Shown one piece after another: positions 49,301 through 61,882 of a stretch of DNA of 64,000 bases. The stretch comes from Branchiostoma belcheri (lineage: Eukaryota; Chordata; Leptocardii; Amphioxiformes; Branchiostomatidae): positions 3,891,965-3,955,964 of the forward strand of contig NW_017802379.1 in the NCBI RefSeq assembly GCF_001625305.1, written 5' to 3'. Position 1 is the stretch's first letter, and the number at the start of each line of letters is the position of its first letter. The position numbers were made by a program, and so were the translations under genes. Below the pieces are notes generated by a model that was not told where the DNA came from, did not search any database, and saw nothing but the letters and a program-made list of their open reading frames with translations.

Positions 49301-52300
49301 ATGAGTGCGGAAGAGGAGCATATTTTGAAGGAGGTAAACTAACGCGTTGTTAAATATTTTTCGTCTTCCACTGACTCCAACACAGAAGTCAAACCTACAA
49401 AAACGTAACTAAGGAATTATAATACCGGTATGTTATGTTGCGCTTTACTGTTTTTGCCCTGTTACATGAAATTGGCCTTCAGAAAAGAACTTGCAATGAA
49501 CTTCTTATTGAAGGTCCTGCGTTCCTTGAGTTGTGGTGCATTATTAACTGAAGGTCAAAGGAACCCCTAGATATTGGATGTTGCAGATCATACACTGATC
49601 GTATTTATCGATATCCAGCCGCCTCAAGGTACTTCTTTGGTACATGGTGTATTCAGTCCCCAATATATAGTAGGTCTGAAGCCCAGAGGGTGGAAGCCAT
49701 ACCCAGTGTTTGATAATTTACACCAATCTATAGCAAGCCCCATACAAGTTTAATACCAGATGTTCTCTGCATAACTGTTACACAGTTCCGTGAGAGACTT
49801 CAGGATGTTGCCCAGCCCCACATGGATAACCAGTACCTCAACAGGTGGCTGAAAGGTGAGGCTATTGTTAAGTTGATTCAGAAGTTCCTGAATGGACCCT
49901 AACAATTCTTGATCTTGTTCCTGTTTGTTCTTTATTGACAAAATATCACCAAACAACACATAATTTTGTTCCGTACCTCAGCTGAAGTTAGTGCCACTGT
50001 AACCTCGTCTACAGAATACTAGTATTACATGGGTTGTTTATTTCATTGAAGTAAGATTGAAGTAATTGAAATTACCAAATGTTTTGCTCACGTTTTTTTC
50101 TGTGTTTTCCTGAACAGCAAGAAGGTATAAGATTGACAAGGCTGAGCAGATGTACAGAGCAGTGAGTATACTTCAAGTTATTTTATGTTTGTTTTCCTTT
50201 TTTCCCTTCCTCCTTTGGTACAATGTTACCCTTATGATTCTCTGTTTCATTCCAGCATCTTACCTTTAGGAAAAGTATGGATGTTGACAACCTTAAAAAG
50301 AACTTCAAGGAGCCAGAGGTAACAGTCATCAACCTTTACCGCCAACTTTATTTGGCTTGTTTTTGCTTATTTTTGCTTGATTTTGCTTATTTTTGCTTTC
50401 TCTGTAGACCCGTTATTAAGTACATACTTCTCTCCTGTGTTAAAGGTTATTGAGAAGTTTTTCCCAGCGGGAGGTTTCTGTGGTGAGGACAGGGAGGGTA
50501 GCCTGGTGTTTTACCAGGTGTTCGGGCGTCTGGACGTCCACGGGATGATGAGATCTGTCAAGATCCTGGATGTCATCAAGTTCCAGATCTGTATGCTGGA
50601 GATGGTGGAGGACATGTTAACTGCACATTCAGCAAAGGTAGAACATTAGGAGCCATTTACCACAGAATATAAACTTAAAAGATTAAAAAGAATGCAAAGA
50701 TTACAAGTTTCACAGTTCAGCTAGCCTGAGTACCAACATGGTTAGTAGATCCTTTCCAATAGTCACTACCCATGGTTGTTGTGTAGTGACCATTGGAGTG
50801 GACATAAAACTAAGCAGGATAGTACCCAGGCTACTGGTCAACTGTTGCTTCTCAAAATAGCTCTGGTATGGTACTGTATGGTAATCTTACATATTATTAC
50901 ATAGAAGTAGCCGTGTGGTTACAGGGTTTAACAAAAGAGAGAAGGTTAAGAGCACCTTTCATCACTAAGCACCGTTAACATTGGTACATTTGTGATTATC
51001 GTCTCTTACCCCTACTTTCTATTAGACTGGCAAACAGACATTTGGGATGACTGTGGTGTACGACTTGTACAACTTCGGCATGCAGCATCTTTGTAAGCCA
51101 GGTACATACATGTAACGTTACTAGCTTCATACAGTCAAAAAATACCAGTCTTCTACTTCGTGTATTTGCTACTTGTTTGCTAACCGTTTGTTTGCTAACC
51201 GTTTGAAATAACTACTAGTAATTAACAAAATTCATGAAAGTTGTTTTATTTTTTCAGTTGCGGAGGCATTTGTTCAGGTACATATTTATCTTTTTTGTTT
51301 CTTTATTTTTTTATTTCAAAATGTTCCAAATTCCATACATGTTTTTGACAAATATTTCCCTTTTTTATGTAAAGTTTCTGAAGATGTTTGAGGCCAACTA
51401 TCCAGAAATACTGAAAAAGGTCATTGTGGTACAAGGTGTGTGATATAATGTTTTTTTTTCTGCCACAACATGATAACTACATACATGTCTTGTATATGTA
51501 ATACAGTAAATCATGAGGATATTCAATGATAACTGGAAATTATTTTTTAATAATTTAGTTTTTCCAGTAAGTATTAAAAATACCAGTTGCAAAACTCAGT
51601 AAATACATCATATGCAAGCAAAGAGACAAACATTATATTGGGCATATTTATTTAGTTTTATCACAAAATGATACAGTAGTGAAACATTGCAAATATCGTT
51701 GATGATTCTTTTTTCCCCCACAATACAGCACCTTCTGTCTTCCCCATTGCCTACTCTGTTGTGAAACCCTTTCTGAGTGAAGACACCAGAAACAAGGTGT
51801 TTGTCTGTGGCAGTAAGTACTAACTACACAACATGTTACTGAACCTAGAGTGAAATTTCAGTAAGGACTAGTTAGTGTGAGTACAGTTTCAGTTCCAAGG
51901 ACAGAGGCATGCTGGGTAGTGTAAATACAGTTTCAGTACCAAGGCAGGGGCATGCTGGTTAGTGGGAATACAGTTTCAGTACCAAGGACAGGACCATGCT
52001 GGGTAGTAAGAATACAGTTTCAGTACCAAGGACAGAGGCATGCTGGGTAGTGAGAATACAGTTTCAGTACCAAGGACAGAGGCATGCTGGTTAGTGGGAA
52101 TACAGTTTCAGTACCAAGGACAGAGGCATGCTGGTTAGTGGGAATACAGTTTCAGTACCCAGGACAGGGGCATGCTGGTTAGTGAGAATACAGTTTCAGT
52201 AGCAGGGACAGGTTTACATTCTCACAAGTTTTTTAAGGTACTGCATTACTGTTGAAGGTCAAGAATTACTGAAAAAACATAAAGCCACAAGTTGAAAGGT

Positions 52301-53821
52301 TGATGGACTTGTTTTTGGTACAGGTAATTGGAAGGAGGTCCTGGCTGAACACATTGCACCTGACCAGATCCCTGTACACTATGGAGGCACCATGACTGAC
52401 CCAGACGGGGATGTCATGTGTAAGTCAAAGGTACAGCCAATGGTTTGTCATTGTACATTCCTCATCCTGACTCTGTGTCCATCAAATGTGTTTCCAGCAG
52501 GAGAACTCAACGTCCTGCCTCTGATTTACATTAAATTCTCTTAGAGCAGTGGTGAATGGTATTCTGCAACTGACAGAACAAGTGCTAAGACAATCAACAT
52601 GTCTTCCTGACCTAAAGTTATGATGATTAATGACTGTTCAACTGTATGATATTGAAATATTACATCCTAGTATGGGATACAATGTCTCCTATATTGCCTC
52701 CATATCTTTAGATCAGATATGGGGGTGTGGTTCCTGAGTCCCACTACTCACCGGGAATTCCTGCTGAGATCCTGGAACAGATGAAGTCAGCAGACGTGGA
52801 GCCTGGGACATCACTGGGGCTGGAGGTGGACGTGAGGACCCCTGGTGCCGTCCTCAGGTACTGCAGGACAAAGCTGCTCAGCTATATGCTATGAGTTAAC
52901 AGTTTGTATAGTCATCAAAGCTATCAAGTTTATAAAACTGTTTGTCTTTGTCCCTCAGGTGTCCCAAATAGAAACTATATTCCTAAGTCTAAATACGTTG
53001 TGTCAGACATCATGGTTTGATGTCTGTCAGACACCTTCCTTAGAGCTTCTGACTAGAGTAATGCTTCTCGCCACTATATGTAGCTTATGTAGGGGGCGCT
53101 TTTGTGTCAAGAACACACTTATTTTTTTAGATCCTTAACTATCATGTCTGTTCTAGGTGGTTGTTTAAGACAGAAGATTGTGACATCGGGTTTGGAGTGT
53201 ACAGGCAGCAGGGCAGTGGTACCAGATACCAGGACATGGAAGAAGTAGTGCCATGCTCCAAACACAACAGTCACCTCATACTGACCGACGGGGAACTCTT
53301 GTGTGCAGAAGCTGGCAAATGTAAAGTTTGTTTTTGTTTGTTTGTTTGTTTATTCAAGGAATGTATTAGAAGTGAAGGTGTAATGCTACTGTTTTATATT
53401 TCAAAATTGATGTAAATCACACTATATATTTACTACAGTATGTATGATCCACTCAGTAACTCTTCGGAGTGGATCATACATTTGATGAAGGTTGATGAGA
53501 TCAACCAAAAATTTATTGCAAATTCCTTTCTTGTGTTGGAAGAATGTTTAAATTCTACAACTGTGGATTCTACCAATGCAGATGACCTTCCATTCGAATG
53601 TATTAACCATATACTACAGAACGTTGTTACACTGTGTATTGTATCTTGTTTCATTTTATGTCCCCACAGATGTTGTTCGATTCGACAATTCCTACAGCTG
53701 GGTTCGGAGTAAGACACTTCGCTACAGTGTGGAAGTGCTGGAACCTGGCGATGAATCTCTCACAGGGGTCAGAGGTGATGTGTCACAGTTCAGGGATGGG
53801 CAAGATTCCAGCCAAGAGTAA
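49301..53821 (+). CDS. SEC14-like lipid-transfer protein (CRAL-TRIO + GOLD), complete, 13 exons
   Basis: Exons: 49301-49333, 49786-49855, 50118-50161, 50256-50318, 50446-50637, 51026-51101, 51258-51277, 51375-51435, 51729-51812, 52324-52430, 52712-52857, 53157-53320, 53670-53821. Total 1212 bases, 403 residues, GT/AG throughout with matching phases. Residues 12-65 are the CRAL-TRIO N-terminal helices ('[20 protein letters not shown]', then '[15 protein letters not shown]'). Residues about 75-245 are the lipid-binding CRAL-TRIO/Sec14 domain ('[15 protein letters not shown]', '[15 protein letters not shown]', '[12 protein letters not shown]'). Residues about 275-390 form a GOLD domain ('[12 protein letters not shown]', '[17 protein letters not shown]'). 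There is no PRELI domain, so it belongs with SEC14L2/3/4 (supernatant protein factor, tocopherol-associated protein) and not SEC14L1/5; its 403 residues match that group's length. Such proteins are cytosolic and exchange hydrophobic ligands (phosphoinositides, tocopherol, squalene). The ATG choice is supported by length and '[11 protein letters not shown]'. Confidence 0.95.
50722..50833. repeat. TAGCCTGG-type element in SEC14L intron 5
   Basis: It begins TAGCCTGAGTACC and ends AGTACCCAGGCTA, inverted ends about 13 bp. Inside there is an inverted pair, TAGTCACTACCC.ATGG / GTAGTGACCATTGGA, making a second hairpin. Third member of the family also at 14631 and 23141. Confidence 0.75.
51258..51277 (+). 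CDS. 20-base microexon (exon 7) of the SEC14L-like gene
   Basis: Between TTTTCAG and GTACAT lie 20 bases, which finish a Val codon split from exon 6 and add Ala-Glu-Ala-Phe-Val-Gln. The result 'KPVAEAFVQFLKMFE' fits the family's helix after the HLxKP block exactly; skipping it would shift frame. Confidence 0.9.
51880..52212. repeat. Minisatellite, about 8 copies of a ~45-bp unit
   Basis: The unit reads ACAGTTTCAGTACCAAGG, ACAGAGGCATGCTGG, then TTAGTGGGAAT. Eight copies are recognisable, the first and last diverged, in the intron between SEC14L exons 9 and 10. Its core AGTACCAAGGACAG...GCATG recurs in the minisatellite at 62351-62565. Confidence 0.92.
53326..53356. repeat. Short (TTTG)n tract
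   Basis: Five to six imperfect GTTT units just inside the last SEC14L intron. Confidence 0.8.
53441..53514 (+). repeat. Hairpin followed by a degenerate hammerhead-like motif
   Basis: TGTATGATCCACTC (53441-53454) pairs perfectly with GAGTGGATCATACA (53467-53480) across a 12-base loop. Directly after comes TTGATGA, a 7-bp stem GGTTGAT/ATCAACC with a GAG loop, and AAAA in place of GAAA, then ATTTATTG. The layout recalls Penelope-type hammerhead cores with two substitutions. It lies in the last intron of the SEC14L-like gene. Confidence 0.45.
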
Positions 53822-54117
53822 GGGTAACAAAGGTCAAACCTGGCCGGTAATGTGGAAATCTTCCAGCTTTGTAGAAAAATGTATGAAAAAGTACCATGTA
53901 GGAAACAAAGTTGAAATAGCTAATGTGACAATGTTATCTACAAAATTGTGCCTCAAAAGAAGTCATTTTAGCAGTGACCAAATAAGATTTCCAACATTTC
54001 ACAGGGATAAACCTGTGGAAAGAAAGTCTTTAAATTCAGGGATGGAAAGCTTTGTGAGATTAGTTTTTTATCATTTTAATAAGTGAGAAACACTTGCCTC
54101 CTTGACTTGCCCTAAAG

Positions 54118-54123
54118 AATAAA
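54118..54123 (+). terminator. Candidate polyadenylation signal of the SEC14L-like gene
   Basis: AATAAA about 300 bases after the TAA stop; other AT-rich hexamers follow near 54539, so the true end is uncertain. Confidence 0.5.
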
Positions 54124-55720
54124 TAACAGAGGTGTTGCAGGTCTTGACTTAATTCAACTATACTCTAGAACTGTTATGTTTCAACTACTTCTAACTGTTG
54201 TTTATAATCTTATTATGATGGGACAAGAGTGTAATAATACTAACATTCATCTATCAGCTTTTTTGTTGCAAGTTTCAAATTTTGGTCCAAAGCCCTAGTT
54301 GTGGGAACATTGCTCAGGCAGAAAAGACCAGAATGCAAAAGCACATATTTGTAATAAATCTATTATATTTGATTTTCATTGTAAAAATCATTCTGAAATT
54401 GCAAAATGTACAAACATATTACATTAGCTTTGTCATTAAACATAAAACTACGTCTCAAAATATATCAAGAATGGCAAATAACATATCAGAAATAAATATC
54501 CACATGTATTTTGGTCTAAACTAAACTGCAAATTTCAATAATAAAATGGACCTTTGTTGTAAGGTCTTGATCAATAAACTGCATAATGTTACAGAAGTTC
54601 AGTGATTACAATGTCTCATCACACTTCTTGTTTACTGGTAAAAATCATAAATGCAACAGTTCTCAACAGACATACCTAAAATTATGCATAATCATACAGT
54701 TCTTAAAAAAATAGATAAGTAGTCAATACTACAATTTTCACATGAATTAAAACAAACGGTACTCAATTTTTTTTCATCTCAATTTCAGATTTTCACACAC
54801 TTGATCACTCATTATCAAACATTACATCATTATCAGATCTTACTATCTGCCTTATCTCTTTATAACTTGAAGTTGTGAACACAACAAAACCTTAACAGTA
54901 ATGCACCTGGGTGAAAAGCGTACCCATTCAGCTGATCGGTTTGTACCCTGAGTATGCCCAATGGAATTCCTAACCTACATATGACATGAAACTGCACATC
55001 TGCATTCTAGAATCACCATTATAATTCCCCCCCCCCCTCCAGTTTCAGGGTGAGAAATGTCGATGTTGTAAAATAGTTATAGTGTGACCTGAGAAGAAGA
55101 GAGTAAGGAAGCTAGTATATATGCATATGACAACTTAGTTATTGGTTGCCTGATTTATACAATGCACATTATAACTTAATAAGCTATTGCTGTACCTCCT
55201 ATATATCCATGAGATTCCTAACATGGAAGGAGCAAAAGCTACTGATGCCTTCTATCTTACGAAAACAGTTTTGACCATGAGTGTCATGGATTGTAGCCAA
55301 TCACGTTCTACAAATATTAACTTTCACACCGACTACTTGGTGCAGTAGCAAGGAAATTTTTAGCACGTCAAAGTCACTGAGATTGTGCTGTGTTTATCAA
55401 GCTGAACACTAAAAGCAACTGCTACAGTTTCCTGAAGAAAATCTGAAAGGTTTCCCTAACAGCCACAAAATTAATCAACAATTTATTCCTGATTGTCCTA
55501 TTACAAACATCTAAAAATCATCTGGCAGAAGTTATGCTATGAAAAAGGATTAACAGTAATCTGTACAGCCGGTATAACCGTCTTTCGGGGTAACACATCA
55601 GCACCAGTAAGATAGCTACTAGAGACCCAATAAGACATAAGTCTTCACATACATGATCATTGTGCATTCCCAACTTGAAATGTGAGTTTACTATAGATGG
55701 ATTACTAAGAAATTATATCT
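54124..55720. other. Intergenic gap between convergent SEC14L-like and TLCD-like genes
   Basis: AT-rich sequence between two converging 3' ends. Contains a short poly-C run at about 55028. No gene seen. Confidence 0.5.
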
Positions 55721-55726
55721 TTTATT
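55721..55726 (-). terminator. Polyadenylation signal of the TLCD-like gene
   Basis: AATAAA on minus, about 132 bases past the stop codon at 55860-55858, a normal spacing for a short 3' UTR. Confidence 0.6.
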
Positions 55727-55857
55727 CCAAATTTTACACTTCTCTTTCAGATATAAATTTTGACCACATACATTCACAATTTTTTTTTACCAACGAGTGT
55801 ATAATTGCATAGAAAGCTGATGATCTCTTTATATCAAAATCAAAGAATAGAACTTTT

Positions 55858-58800
55858 CTACTCAGAGAACCAGTCTTTGTGTTTTGGCTTCTTTTGCAAA
55901 AAGTCGCTTCTCAGGAGGCGGAAAAACAGGAAGACGTTGATGATGGTCATGATAGCGAGGCCAACGCTTCCGAGCGTGAAGGGAATGATGGGAACTGCGT
56001 CTCGATTGATGACGATCCACCTCGTCATCCACGCTAGCGTACAGATCCGGAACAAGATGTACATCCCGATGTTGATCATGCTGTTTGTACGGTATATAAC
56101 GTTCCGTTTGCTGACGCCGCCCATGTGTAAGAGTTGTCGAATGTGTAGGAACGCACTGCTGAGTTCTATAGTCAGGGCCACCAGAGCAAACCCAGTGTAC
56201 AGCTTGGTGACGACAGCACAACCAAAGCATGATATGACCTGAAGGGAAGAAAAACAATTTGGAAATAAGTATGTCATAACGGTAGTAATGACTATTTGTC
56301 ATCAAATCAGCTGTAAATGCAAAGAGGACAGGTTTTATGTTATATTGTATCTAGTCTTCATTCTAATTTGGAAAAAGGATGATATTTTAGCAAACCTAAA
56401 TAAAACTCTTATCATTTATGACAAGCATTAGAAGTAAATACCTCCCTAATGCTCTCTATTTTTTATTTATTTATTTATTTTTTTAACAATCTTTTTTAAG
56501 GGACTGCGGCTGCGCTGTAATTTGTTTTCTAATTTAGAGGTAAGATAGCACAGTTGGGCTTTAGTCTGCTCCATTTGTTGCTACCCTATTGTACTGAATT
56601 CTAATGATATGCAAATGCCGAACACTTGGAGTGAAACTGGGGCCAAACTTGTTGGCAGGAACAAACAGTTGGAGTGGACTATGCAGTTGTGTTGTATGCT
56701 TGGTCTGAGGATAAAGCCTGTATTGCATTGTTACAATGTCAATGAATAACCCGGCCTCCTCCTGCTAAAAGGTCACAACCCCAGAAAAAAGTCCACACAA
56801 AGGGCATTCTCACCAGGTGACCTAGATTTTATATGGTCTTCAAACAGTGCTTCAGCTGGCCACTACTTCTCCTTTTGAATAAATCATCTCTAGATCTAAT
56901 GTTACTGTAACACACGAAAGTTAACGTTGTACTGATACATGATATTTTTACATGCAGATGTTTCCTTTCAACTCTCTATTTCAAACAGTGTAACATCTGC
57001 TGACAGATCAAATTCTGCTGGGTACCCTTACACCACCACATTTTTTTTAAAAATGCAAATTCAATGGGTACCTAATATCAAGGCCTTCTCAAGAATGTTT
57101 TGAACACCTGGATATCTGAAGTGTGCATAGCTTGGGGGATTACTGATGCCACATGAAAAAGGATTGATAGAGGGTCTCTCCCATCCCATCTGGTATTAGC
57201 CTCACAGATATAAAATAAGAGATAAAGACTGACTCATATCCTGAGTGTCAAAACGTAATTTAGCTTGACAAGACAGGGCTACTTTACTTTAAAAGGGGTG
57301 TGGTCCCTGTTCTGGCATGCATATACTGTTGTTGCGTTGGGTTGGGTTAGCGTGGGTGCCATACTGGTTAGTTTATGCTGACTCTAAGCTAACTATGATG
57401 GCAACAAGGCTTGGGTTGGGTAGTTACATCAGATACAAAGTTTTGCAACAACTATTAGCAACAACTATTAGTAAGCAGAAGTTAGCACTTCTGTGTTTGT
57501 CACTTTAGCCGACCGTTGGGGTTTACAGAGGATACAACAGCGAGAAACACTTCTTTAGTCAGAAAGAAAAACAACGTCAATGGAAGGAATACTGCAAACA
57601 ACATGCCAATTACATGACACAGACACCTTATTAGGTCCTCTGACCCATAGCTCAGCTACCACCTTGGAGTACTAAATCCCTTCACTCAGACTTGGACAGT
57701 AGCCAATCAGACACACCCTCTTATTCTACTGGTGCCAACAGCCAATCAGACACACCCTTTTTTTACTGGTGCCAACGTGCCGGGCAACTTTCCAACGCCC
57801 TCTTACATGTTCACTCTCACGTCCACAAACAACCTCTCCCATTTCATCGCCTGCATTCCTTCTCCATACATAAAGTAAAAGCCTTCTAACAGAAAAAAAA
57901 AACAAAAGAGGGGAAATACATACTGTAATACAAAAGAGTGCTTTAAGACATTTATCTATTGTTACATTCCTGTATAGTTTTTTTAAATCCATTTTCAGCA
58001 ACATTACATGGCATTGATTAGTTCTGCTGGGGGTAGGCATTCCCACTTTTGCATGCATCTGGATTGTCAAAGGATCATGTTATACAAGGAGTAAAGCCTT
58101 GACCTTAGTGTCAGGGTCAAGGTGTATTTGTTTGTTTTGTCATAGGGTGGGTCACTATTTGCTGTGTTACTGTCTACATTCTTCACTGTTTTGCCAACAT
58201 CTGTGCAGCATACTACAAGATTCTTGAGCCCAGGCAGAGCAGCTATCAACAAAGATGACATTATCAACTTGTCAACAATCTAGCTGTGTCATAATTCTCT
58301 CTTTCTTGTCCCTTCCAGTTTGTGTTAAGTTACTTAACAAGCCAATAGTGATATCTTAACACACAGTAACCAGACTTCATTATGCCTTTGTGCTAGTTTG
58401 CTTGGCTTAACCTCAAGCCCTCAGAGAAGCTTTAAAAAGTCAGCAAGTGCAGTTTTCTGTCGAACTGTAGAGTTGGTAAAGTGGTTTGCAAACTGGGTTA
58501 ACTAATGAAAACATGTACTAGGTCTACTGAATCCTACCTACCAGGATAAATATAGCAGCTCAAGTAATAATACATGGTGCACTTCATGGGCAATAATGAA
58601 AAGAAAAAACAACATTTTTTTTGCCTTTATCACGTTGCACACGAGGCACATTAATGTCTAATAATGACACCATCCATTTTAAAGTATGCCAAAGTTACTT
58701 CCTGTCTTTCAAATAACAGTGACTTGCACAACACCACAGAATATACTATACAGTAGTAATACCATTATTCTTAACTTTGGTTGTACTTTGGTTGTAAAAT

Positions 58801-60206
58801 GAACTTACCGTGATGTGATGAAGAACAAGCTCCCAGTGAGACATTGCCTTCTTGCTTACAAACAAATCTAGGACATCGTACATAAAATAACCTGGAAAAA
58901 ATATAACAAGCAATTACTTGACACCATTTCATTACTGCAGATACTCTTATGTTACCTGAGGTGAAAATCGACAAACATTGAAAATTACTGATCAACAATG
59001 AAAGGCTATTTTAAGCAAAAGAATGCCTTTATAATACATGTATAATATCAATGTAATAATATACAAACCTACCTGTAGACAATGACACCAGTAGATGTGA
59101 GGGCATAGTAACAGGTGTGATCAAGTCTTTGGTCATGTCTGGTGCAAGGTAAAAACTGGGGAGAAAAGTAGGGAAAAAGTATTAGAAAATTATACGGGCA
59201 AAGCAAAACAAGATATCAAATTGGTCTGGCCCGGGGACAATGAGCTAAATTATGTTATAATTGCGAGAGGACTGTTACCTGGGTGCTGGGAGGAATCTTG
59301 ATGAGCTCTTTCATTGATGTTATCGATACAGATACAATCTTTGAATACTACTCTGTCCTCTGCGTAAGTTGAATCTTGATAAAATCGTACACGCGTTGTT
59401 TATCTAGCTACTAATCTGTTTAACGCATTAATTCTCTAAGCTGCTTCATCAACCGATGGGTGGTAATCATAAATTATGTCTACAATGAGAAGTGTCGTTT
59501 CGTTGCCTAAAGCAAAAAATGTTTTAATATGAACAGGAATTTCTTATGGCAATCGCCCAGAATATTTGTCTTCTTATGCGTTACAAAGCTCAAACTGGAC
59601 AATAGACGAATTTAATAACTGACTGGCGACCTCATTAAAAGGACACCTCATAACAAAGCGCCAAGACGGGGTGTTCCTTACTGTGTTACGGTCCATTTCG
59701 TTTGCGATCGCAACACTTTCTGGGTGACAGAACGATACAGTTCCCAACAATTAAAAACATATGTCTTCCATGTAGTTTTCCAGAAGCGAAAACATCTTCA
59801 GTGATTTTCAACAGGAGATAACGTTTCTTTACACACCATAATCCATGGCAGTAACGCTAAGAACAACGGGACAGGCACAACAAGACGGCGAGATCTTCCC
59901 TCTAACTTTAGTCTAAAAACCGCCTGGACATCGCACTTCCTTATTTGAAGACGATCTGAAGCCCTGCTGCGGAAGACATTCTCAAGAGGTACCGAGGCGT
60001 GGGCCGGGTTTGTTTACTCACCACAGTAGAGCGCCAAGACCCGTCAGCGAGCTGTGGACGAGCGACACGAAAGTGTTGGTCCACTTCCACGGGTTCCGCA
60101 CACTTCTCGGCATGGGAAGCCTCAAAAACGTCCTACTGATCATGCCGAACACTACCATGGACGTGACGGCTACAGAAGGCCCCACGATCCCGCTTTCCAC
60201 GCTCAT
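55858..60206 (-). CDS. TLC-domain membrane protein, TLCD1/TLCD2-like, 4 exons
   Basis: Exons on minus: 60206-60022, 59155-59073, 58891-58809, 56238-55858; 732 bases, 243 residues, GT/AG with consistent phases. The start chosen (MSVESGIVGPSVAVTSMVVF) places a hydrophobic segment at the N-terminus, as in family members; in-frame ATGs further up (to 60350) would add a tail without such character. Then 'WKWTNTFVSLVHSSLTGLGA' starts the TLC domain. 'GYFMYDVLDLF' and 'HWELVLHHITVISCF' carry the conserved Asp and His-His positions of TLC proteins; 'YTGFALVALTIELSSAFLHI' and two further hydrophobic stretches complete about six to seven membrane spans. The tail is 'KPKHKDWFSE'. TLCD1/2 proteins sit in the plasma membrane and limit polyunsaturated chains in phosphatidylethanolamine, affecting membrane fluidity. 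Choice between TLCD1 and TLCD2 is not possible here and may predate their split. Overlapping plus-strand ORFs are shadows. Confidence 0.92.
56459..56483. repeat. (TTTA)n tract in a TLCD-like intron
   Basis: Several TTTA units ending in a T-run inside the intron between exons 3 and 4. Confidence 0.8.
57700..57776. repeat. Two tandem copies of a ~39-bp CCAAT-containing unit
   Basis: AGCCAATCAGACACACCC followed by ACTGGTGCCAAC occurs twice in a row with small changes, inside the large TLCD-like intron. Each unit has a CCAAT box; any regulatory role is speculative. Confidence 0.75.
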
Positions 60207-60350
60207 AATGCCAGAGTTTTCTCGGAGGTAAACAACTCGTCTTGAAGGAAATCCTCCTCTACTCACGCTGCCCACGCTCCAGTCCGCGCCCAAAGCAGAT
60301 TTGATTCTGGTCACATGGTCAGAGATTGGTTGAGTAACAGGACGGGTCAA

Positions 60351-61274
60351 AGTTCAACAGGGCCCGTGTTATGCAACATAGCCTGGACAGCAGTCTTCTC
60401 GGAGGGTCTTCGGTTACGCCGCAGGGTAGAGTCATGGAGGTATACAAGGACCTCCGTGGTAATATTCACAAATATTATGTTTGATATATGTATAAAACTG
60501 TAGTATCAAAGCTATCTGTATGAAATCATAGAATTAAAGCTAGTCGCCAAGGCATTCTTACAAAGGGCTGGTTCGTGTTTAAGGAATCATTGCATAACGG
60601 AGCAAGGTGTGTTTGTATCATGATTATGCAAGCAAAAGGGTTCAATAGGATTGCGCCGTATTTGGGTCATGAGAATAATCTCCTTATCGGGCTTGTGCTG
60701 TATTGAAGGATCGGTTGTGTAACAGCATAAAGATGTTTATATTAGTTGCGTAAGGTATTGTTATGCGTCGTAGTCGTCGAGGAAGGATGCAAAGTACAAC
60801 AGCTACCGTGCACACTGGAAGTACGCACCGCGGCCGTGCTTAATTAAAGTCTTCGCTCCGTCGCACACTTACCAGATAATGGTGGCATTCATTCAATACT
60901 ATATGGTATGTGGTATTATGTGTATATGTCACACTACACGTATCTTGATTTAATTTTTGGTTCCCATTGGCTATTGAAAAAGAATTTGTAGTGAACTTTT
61001 CATAGTCGAAGCACCAACACGCCAGAGAATGGCCTTGGAGTTGTGTAAGAGGGGGGCGGGGCATCGTCACATTGCATATTCGACGGATAGCATTACTTTT
61101 ATTATAGTACGTGGGTTTACTTAATGTATTGACATAAATCTGAAATAACTTATGGTGAACTTTATAATTGAAGTAAAGTTCAAGCCTAGATTGCCATGAG
61201 GAGTTGCTAACATGTTCTAAGGTTGTTTATGGGGTTGTTTGTCAATCTGGGGACAATTAATTAAGGTTACGGTA
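60351..61274. other. Upstream flank of the TLCD-like gene, no gene seen
   Basis: Should contain the TLCD-like promoter next to 60206-60350. Nothing else supported. Confidence 0.4.
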
Positions 61275-61849
61275 TTTCAAGTTCCCAGTCCTAGTGTTAT
61301 GGCTTAGGCCATGTTGATTTGATTATATGGATGACATCCTCTGGGAACCCCAAAACTGATGCGCGCGTGCGAAAAAAAAAAAGTTTTGCAAAAAAAAAAA
61401 AGTTGCTTTCACTATGAAATCTACGTGGTCATGAAGGTTGAACAAATGGCACAGAATATGTCATGGCGAATAATCTACTCTTCGAATTCATTTCTTTACA
61501 TTTTTGTCTTTTTTCCTTTGATTTTGGCATTCTACGACATTGGTATCGTTTCTAAATGTTTTCCTTGCAACTTATGGTATATTTTTGCTCATTTAGCAAC
61601 TGTTTTGCACAATTTACAGTATGGTTGAAAACTTTTTTTTGGAAACGGCCGAAAATTCATGCGCGCGAGGATGTCATCCATATAATCAAATCAACATGGC
61701 CTTANACCCTTGGGTCGCGCATGGACCCTCTCTGGCCAAATTGGATACTGCCTGGCCAATTTGATACTCTGCATTATTATCTGAGATTATTTAAAAGCAA
61801 TATATTACGGGCCCGTATACCTCACTAGATTGTACCACTACATCAAAGA
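61275..61849. repeat. Tandem segmental duplication, unit 1 (575 bp)
   Basis: A 32-base flank (TTTCAAGTTCCCAGTCCTAG then TGTTATGGCTTA) plus a whole MITE is repeated from 61850. A single ambiguous base (N) lies at 61705 just after the first MITE, so the duplication may be real or may come from joining two haplotypes. Confidence 0.8.
61307..61701. mobile_element. PIF/Harbinger-type MITE (GGCCATG family), intact copy 1
   Basis: 395 bp with inverted ends GGCCATGTTGATTTG...; TTA on both sides (61304-61306, 61702-61704), a TWA target duplication. Non-coding, with A- and T-runs. The ORFs called through it are by-products. Confidence 0.92.
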
Positions 61850-61882
61850 TTTCAAGGTTCCCAGTCCTAGTGTTATGGCTTA

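Noticed and set aside
55805-56242. Plus ORF (145 codons) and second minus frame ORF (147 codons)
   Set aside because: Shadows of TLCD-like exon 4, which has the membrane and TLC signature in its own frame.
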